A stretch of 64,000 nucleotides of DNA from Gammaproteobacteria bacterium. GTDB lineage: Bacteria > Pseudomonadota > Gammaproteobacteria > Steroidobacterales > JABDKV01. Below, in pieces: positions 60,662 to 64,000 of the stretch. Below the pieces are notes generated by a model. It was given only the letters and a program-made list of their open reading frames with translations, was not told where the DNA came from and ran no database searches. Every line of letters starts with the position of its first letter. The stretch's first letter is position 1. The stretch is taken from the NCBI GenBank assembly GCA_029862165.1, contig JAOTXU010000002.1, positions 1-64,000 of the forward strand, written 5' to 3'. The position numbers and the translations under genes are program-made.

Positions 60662-61840
60662 ATGCCATTTCGTATCGCACTGAGCGGACTCAATGCCGCT
60701 TCCGCTGACTTAAGTGTCACCGCCCACAATATCGCGAACTCGTCTACGCTGGGTTTTAAACAATTTCGTTCCGAGTTTTCGGATGTAATCAGCGACGGCG
60801 TGCAACTCGCCGCCGAAACGCAACGGTTCACGCAGGGGGCAGTTGAATTCACTGGTAGCCCCCTCGATCTGTCGATCAGTGGTGAAGGTTTCTTCACACT
60901 CAGCGACGGCGGTGGACTGGTTTACTCACGAGCCGGTGCATTTGGCGTTGATTCCGATGGCTATGTGGTCAACAGTGCGCAGCAGCGTCTGCAGGTGTAT
61001 CCGGATGCCGGCTCAGGAATATTCGATGTCGGGGCGTTGGAAGACTTGCGGTTGGTAACGGCTTCGAGTCAGCCGGTGCCAACGACTGAAACCGAAGTCG
61101 GCGTTAATCTGCCAACGGAGAGTACGGTGCCGATCGGCGCGTTCGATCCCGACGATCCATCGACTTTCAATCACACAACCTCGGTTACCATTTACGATTC
61201 TCTCGGCGCGGCGCACACGGCGACGTTATATTTCAATCGGACAGCGGCGCCGAACTTTTGGGACACCAGGCTTTACGTGGATGGCAATGCCGTCGGTGGT
61301 GCCAACACCTTGGAATTTTCGTCGACCGGCGCTCTGGTTAATCCGGCCGGTGGCAGCATCACCATGCCGGCTTACAACCCTGGCAACGGCGCCGATCCAC
61401 TGGTAATGGACTTTGACTACAGTCTCAGCACCCAGTATGGCGGCGAATTCGTGGTCAATACGCTGAGCCAGGATGGCCTGAATGTCGGACGGCTTACCGG
61501 AATTGACATCGATGAACGTGGACGTGTACTAGCGCGTTTTACTAACGGGCGCTCAACCTCATTGGGCCAAGTCGCGTTGACCAATTTTGCCAACCCACAG
61601 GGGCTCGAGACTCTCGGCGATAACACCTGGAGTGAGACATTTGGTTCGGGTGCGCCACTACGTGGCGAAGCCGGTAAGGGCACGCTGGGCCTGGTCCAAT
61701 CCGGCTCGCTCGAACAGTCCAATGTCGATCTAACAGCACAGCTCGTGCAGATGATTACAGCGCAGCGTAATTTTCAGGCAAACGCGCAGATGATTTCGAC
61801 AGCCGACACGGTCACACAGACCATCATTAATCTCCGTTAA
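60662..61840 (+). CDS. flgE: Flagellar hook protein FlgE
   Basis: The 392 residues start with the FlgE/rod signature (ALSGLNAASADLSVTAHNIANSSTLGFK) and end with the matching helix (QMITAQRNFQANAQMISTADTVTQTIINLR). Central beta domains (about 90-330) form the hook body. The length is typical. It is preceded by GCAGGAGA. Confidence 0.96.
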   Translation: MPFRIALSGLNAASADLSVTAHNIANSSTLGFKQFRSEFSDVISDGVQLAAETQRFTQGAVEFTGSPLDLSISGEGFFTLSDGGGLVYSRAGAFGVDSDGYVVNSAQQRLQVYPDAGSGIFDVGALEDLRLVTASSQPVPTTETEVGVNLPTESTVPIGAFDPDDPSTFNHTTSVTIYDSLGAAHTATLYFNRTAAPNFWDTRLYVDGNAVGGANTLEFSSTGALVNPAGGSITMPAYNPGNGADPLVMDFDYSLSTQYGGEFVVNTLSQDGLNVGRLTGIDIDERGRVLARFTNGRSTSLGQVALTNFANPQGLETLGDNTWSETFGSGAPLRGEAGKGTLGLVQSGSLEQSNVDLTAQLVQMITAQRNFQANAQMISTADTVTQTIINLR

Positions 61841-61851
61841 GGAAGTGACTG

Positions 61852-62592
61852 ATGGATAAAATGCTCTATGTGGCAATGACAGGTGCACGGCATGCACTAC
61901 TGGCGCAAACGGTCAATGCCCATAACCTGGCCAATGCCAATACGAATGGATTTCGTGCCGACCTGCTTGCCGCTGAGAGTCATCAGGTGAGAGGGCCTGG
62001 CCTTCCAAGCCGTGTTAACGCGGTGAAAAAAACCGGTGGGATGAATCTCGATCCGGGTCCGATGGAAAATACCGGTCGTGAACTCGATGTTGCCATTCAG
62101 GGCAGCGGCTGGTTTGCGGTGCAAGATACCGATGGTAGCGAAGTCTATACACGCGCCGGGGATCTACAGCTGGGTTCAGGTGGCGTGTTGACCAATGGCG
62201 TCGGACAAGTCGTACTCGGTGAAGGCGGGCCCGTCGCAATACCACCGTTCGAAAAATTGGAAATTGGTGTCGACGGCAGCGTATCGATTGTTCCACTGGG
62301 CCAGACGGCCAATACGCTCGCAACAGTCGATCGTATTCGCCTGGTTGATCCGGATCCGGAGACATTATTCAAAGACACGGATGGCCAGATTCGCACTCGC
62401 GACGGCATTGAACCGCCGCCCGATGCCAGTGTGAAACTCGCATCCGGTGTGCTCGAAGGCAGCAATGTCAACGCGATGGCATCTCTGATATCGATGTTGG
62501 AGCTTGCGCGGCATTTCGAGATGCAAACCAAGCTAATGGAAACTGCGGATAACAATGCCGCCAGTTCCGCGCGGCTGATGCAGATTAGTTGA
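61852..62592 (+). CDS. flgF: Flagellar distal/proximal rod protein FlgF
   Basis: The 246 residues show the FlgF N-terminus (MDKMLYVAMTGARHALLAQTVNAHNLANANTNGFR) and the C-terminal SLISMLELARHFEMQTKLMETADNN. It has the shorter central domain of FlgF relative to FlgE. It begins 11 bp after flgE. Confidence 0.95.
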   Translation: MDKMLYVAMTGARHALLAQTVNAHNLANANTNGFRADLLAAESHQVRGPGLPSRVNAVKKTGGMNLDPGPMENTGRELDVAIQGSGWFAVQDTDGSEVYTRAGDLQLGSGGVLTNGVGQVVLGEGGPVAIPPFEKLEIGVDGSVSIVPLGQTANTLATVDRIRLVDPDPETLFKDTDGQIRTRDGIEPPPDASVKLASGVLEGSNVNAMASLISMLELARHFEMQTKLMETADNNAASSARLMQIS

Positions 62593-62625
62593 TGCAAACG
62601 TCTGATCTAAAGGAGTAAGCAGAAA

Positions 62626-63411
62626 ATGAATACAGCGCTTTGGGCGGCCATGACGGGTCTTGAAGCCCAACAAACCAAGATCTCAGTGATCTCAAACAAC
62701 CTTGCCAACGCAAGCACGAACGGGTTCAAGTCGGGTCGTGCGATGTTCGAGGACCTGGTCTATCAAAATGTGCGGCAGGCAGGTGCACAGAGTTCAGAGC
62801 AGACGCAGCTACCGTCGGGTCTGATGTTGGGTACTGGCGTGCGTGTTGTAGCGACTGCCAAGACCTTTACACAGGGCGCGGTCTCACAAACAGACAGGGC
62901 CCTTGATGTTGCGGTGAGGGGACGCGGATTTTTTCAGGTACTGCAACCGGACGGGAGCATAAGCTATACGCGCGACGGTGCTTTTCAGGTGAACGCGGAT
63001 GGTGAACTGGTCACATCGAGCGGCAACCTGGTGCAACCGGGGATCAGTATCCCCAGCGATGCACAGAGCGTGACCATTGGCGATGACGGTATCGTGTCGG
63101 CAACGCTGGCCGGTCAGCCGGATCCGATCCAAGTCGGCACCTTGCAGTTGGCGGACTTTATCAACCCGGCCGGCCTGCAAGCTCGCGGGCAAAACATGTT
63201 CCTTGAAACCGCAGCAAGCGGACCGGCTCAGGCAGGTACACCGGGTCTTAATGGTTTGGGTACTTTGCAGCAGAACGCGCTGGAAGGTTCGAACGTCAAT
63301 GTCGTCGCGGAACTGGTGAGCATGATCGAGACGCAGCGTGCCTATGAACTGAATTCCCGGGCCGTGGCTACCAGTGACGAGATGCTGCAATACCTGACCA
63401 ACAACGTTTAG
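62626..63411 (+). CDS. flgG: Flagellar distal rod protein FlgG
   Basis: The 261 residues carry the FlgG N-terminus ([32 protein letters not shown]), the FlgG-specific region after residue 40 and the end [38 protein letters not shown]. The length is standard (260-262). A good AAAGGAG precedes the ATG by about 8 bp. Confidence 0.97.
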   Translation: MNTALWAAMTGLEAQQTKISVISNNLANASTNGFKSGRAMFEDLVYQNVRQAGAQSSEQTQLPSGLMLGTGVRVVATAKTFTQGAVSQTDRALDVAVRGRGFFQVLQPDGSISYTRDGAFQVNADGELVTSSGNLVQPGISIPSDAQSVTIGDDGIVSATLAGQPDPIQVGTLQLADFINPAGLQARGQNMFLETAASGPAQAGTPGLNGLGTLQQNALEGSNVNVVAELVSMIETQRAYELNSRAVATSDEMLQYLTNNV

Positions 63412-63424
63412 AGGGGCCCGTCTG

Positions 63425-64000
63425 ATGTTTAGTTTACGGATCGTTACAGTCATCGGCATTGCCGTTGGCATCAACGCATGTTCAATTTTGCCGCTGCCAC
63501 AGGGCAATGCTGACGTATGGCAACCGGCCGAGCCAGTCGTGCTGCCCGATGACGTCAAAACCCCGGGTGCAATCTTCAGCCTGGCAAGACAAGTAGAGTT
63601 ATTTTCGGATGTCAAAGCGCGTCGTGTGGGCGATATCATCACGATACGTCTGGTAGAGAAAACTGCTGCACGGAAAAGCTCCAGCACCAGTACGAGCAAG
63701 GACACCTCGATTACTAATCAAAACCCGACGCTGTTTGGCATAGAACTGAGCAGCGACCAAATCCCGATACTGGGTCAGGACGTCGACGGGAGCCAAAGTT
63801 TCGCCGGTGACGGAGCGAGCAGTCAGAGCAATGAGCTCGAAGGCAGTATCACTGTGACCGTCGCGCAACGATTGCCAAACGGAAATCTTTACGTCCGCGG
63901 AGAAAAATGGCTAACCCTCAACCAGGGTGAAGAATTTGTTCGTATCTCGGGAATCGTGCGTCCTTACGATATAGGCACCGACAATTCTATTGCGTCCAGC
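63425..64000 (+). CDS. flgH: Flagellar L-ring protein FlgH (5' part only)
   Basis: The frame runs 192 codons to the window edge without a stop. A lipoprotein signal with Cys in the GINAC lipobox (about residue 19) is followed by FlgH-type sequence: ARRVGDIITIRLVEKTAARKSSSTSTSKD and GSITVTVAQRLPNGNLYVRGEKWLTLNQGEEFVRISGIVRPYDI. FlgH assembles the outer-membrane L ring. Gene order continues flgG-flgH as expected. The 3' end is outside the window. Confidence 0.95.
   Translation, partial: MFSLRIVTVIGIAVGINACSILPLPQGNADVWQPAEPVVLPDDVKTPGAIFSLARQVELFSDVKARRVGDIITIRLVEKTAARKSSSTSTSKDTSITNQNPTLFGIELSSDQIPILGQDVDGSQSFAGDGASSQSNELEGSITVTVAQRLPNGNLYVRGEKWLTLNQGEEFVRISGIVRPYDIGTDNSIASS

Noticed and set aside
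62884-63705. A 273-codon minus-strand frame across flgG/flgH
   Set aside because: It is the complement of strongly conserved flagellar genes, so not a gene.

Overview
The window reads as chromosomal DNA of a free-living, polarly flagellated Gammaproteobacterium. This rests on gene content: a PomAB-type stator, an flgAMN/flgBCDEFGH cluster with sigma-54 and sigma-28 promoters, FlgO/TolB-like and DUF3300 proteins, and GTAG-type REP hairpins like those of Xanthomonadales and relatives. Genus cannot be fixed from this sequence. No rRNA, tRNA, CRISPR array, integrase or transposase was found.

Layout. 1-2450: a large unrecognised membrane-anchored protein between arrays of G-rich and GTAG repeats. 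2.4-5.6 kb: cardiolipin synthase, a DUF899 protein and a beta-propeller lipoprotein. 5.8-12.6 kb: a tightly overlapping MoxR/DUF58/DUF4381/VWA/VWA-TPR/BatD (Bat-type) operon. 12.8-19.6 kb: a methyltransferase, a small exported-protein/metallopeptidase pair, a secreted subtilase and an RND/MMPL exporter. 20-29 kb: an accessory-looking block with a convergent lipoprotein, a membrane-anchored subtilase, a secreted TPR-CHAT protease, a FlgO/TolB-like membrane protein, an anti-sigma-like protein and an ECF sigma factor. 29.3-32.8 kb: a ThDP-dependent 2-hydroxyacyl-CoA lyase-like enzyme overlapping a CoA-transferase gene. 32.9-38.1 kb: glutamate dehydrogenase, DUF3300, MAPEG and PDZ membrane proteins. 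38.5-44.4 kb: a compact operon of S51-like protein, esterase, ATP-grasp enzyme and second esterase, followed by an SLC13/RCK transporter. 44.6-50.7 kb: FabH-like synthase, GAF-GGDEF cyclase, and an fdhD/unknown/formate-dehydrogenase-like trio. 50.7-52.8 kb: arginine deiminase and a CPBP protease. 52.9-64 kb: CBS-GGDEF cyclase, pomAB-PilZ-HDOD, and flagellar rod/hook genes running off the right edge inside flgH.

How the parts work together. The right end is a motility and c-di-GMP module. FlgM (with a near-consensus sigma-28 promoter), FlgN and FlgA are divergent from flgB, and both sides of that junction carry well-matched sigma-54 elements. The two best candidates for undescribed biology are (i) the 20.0-29.0 kb block, where an ECF sigma/anti-sigma pair lies beside two envelope-directed proteases with intact catalytic residues (TPR-CHAT Cys protease and tail-anchored subtilase), and (ii) the 38.5-44.4 kb S51/esterase/ATP-grasp/esterase/transporter operon, which looks like a small-molecule or peptide ligation and release pathway. 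Several hairpin families lie just downstream of stop codons, and a short relic of the 14.3-kb metallopeptidase gene lies at 19.75 kb. All family assignments come from recognising motifs by eye; no database search was run.
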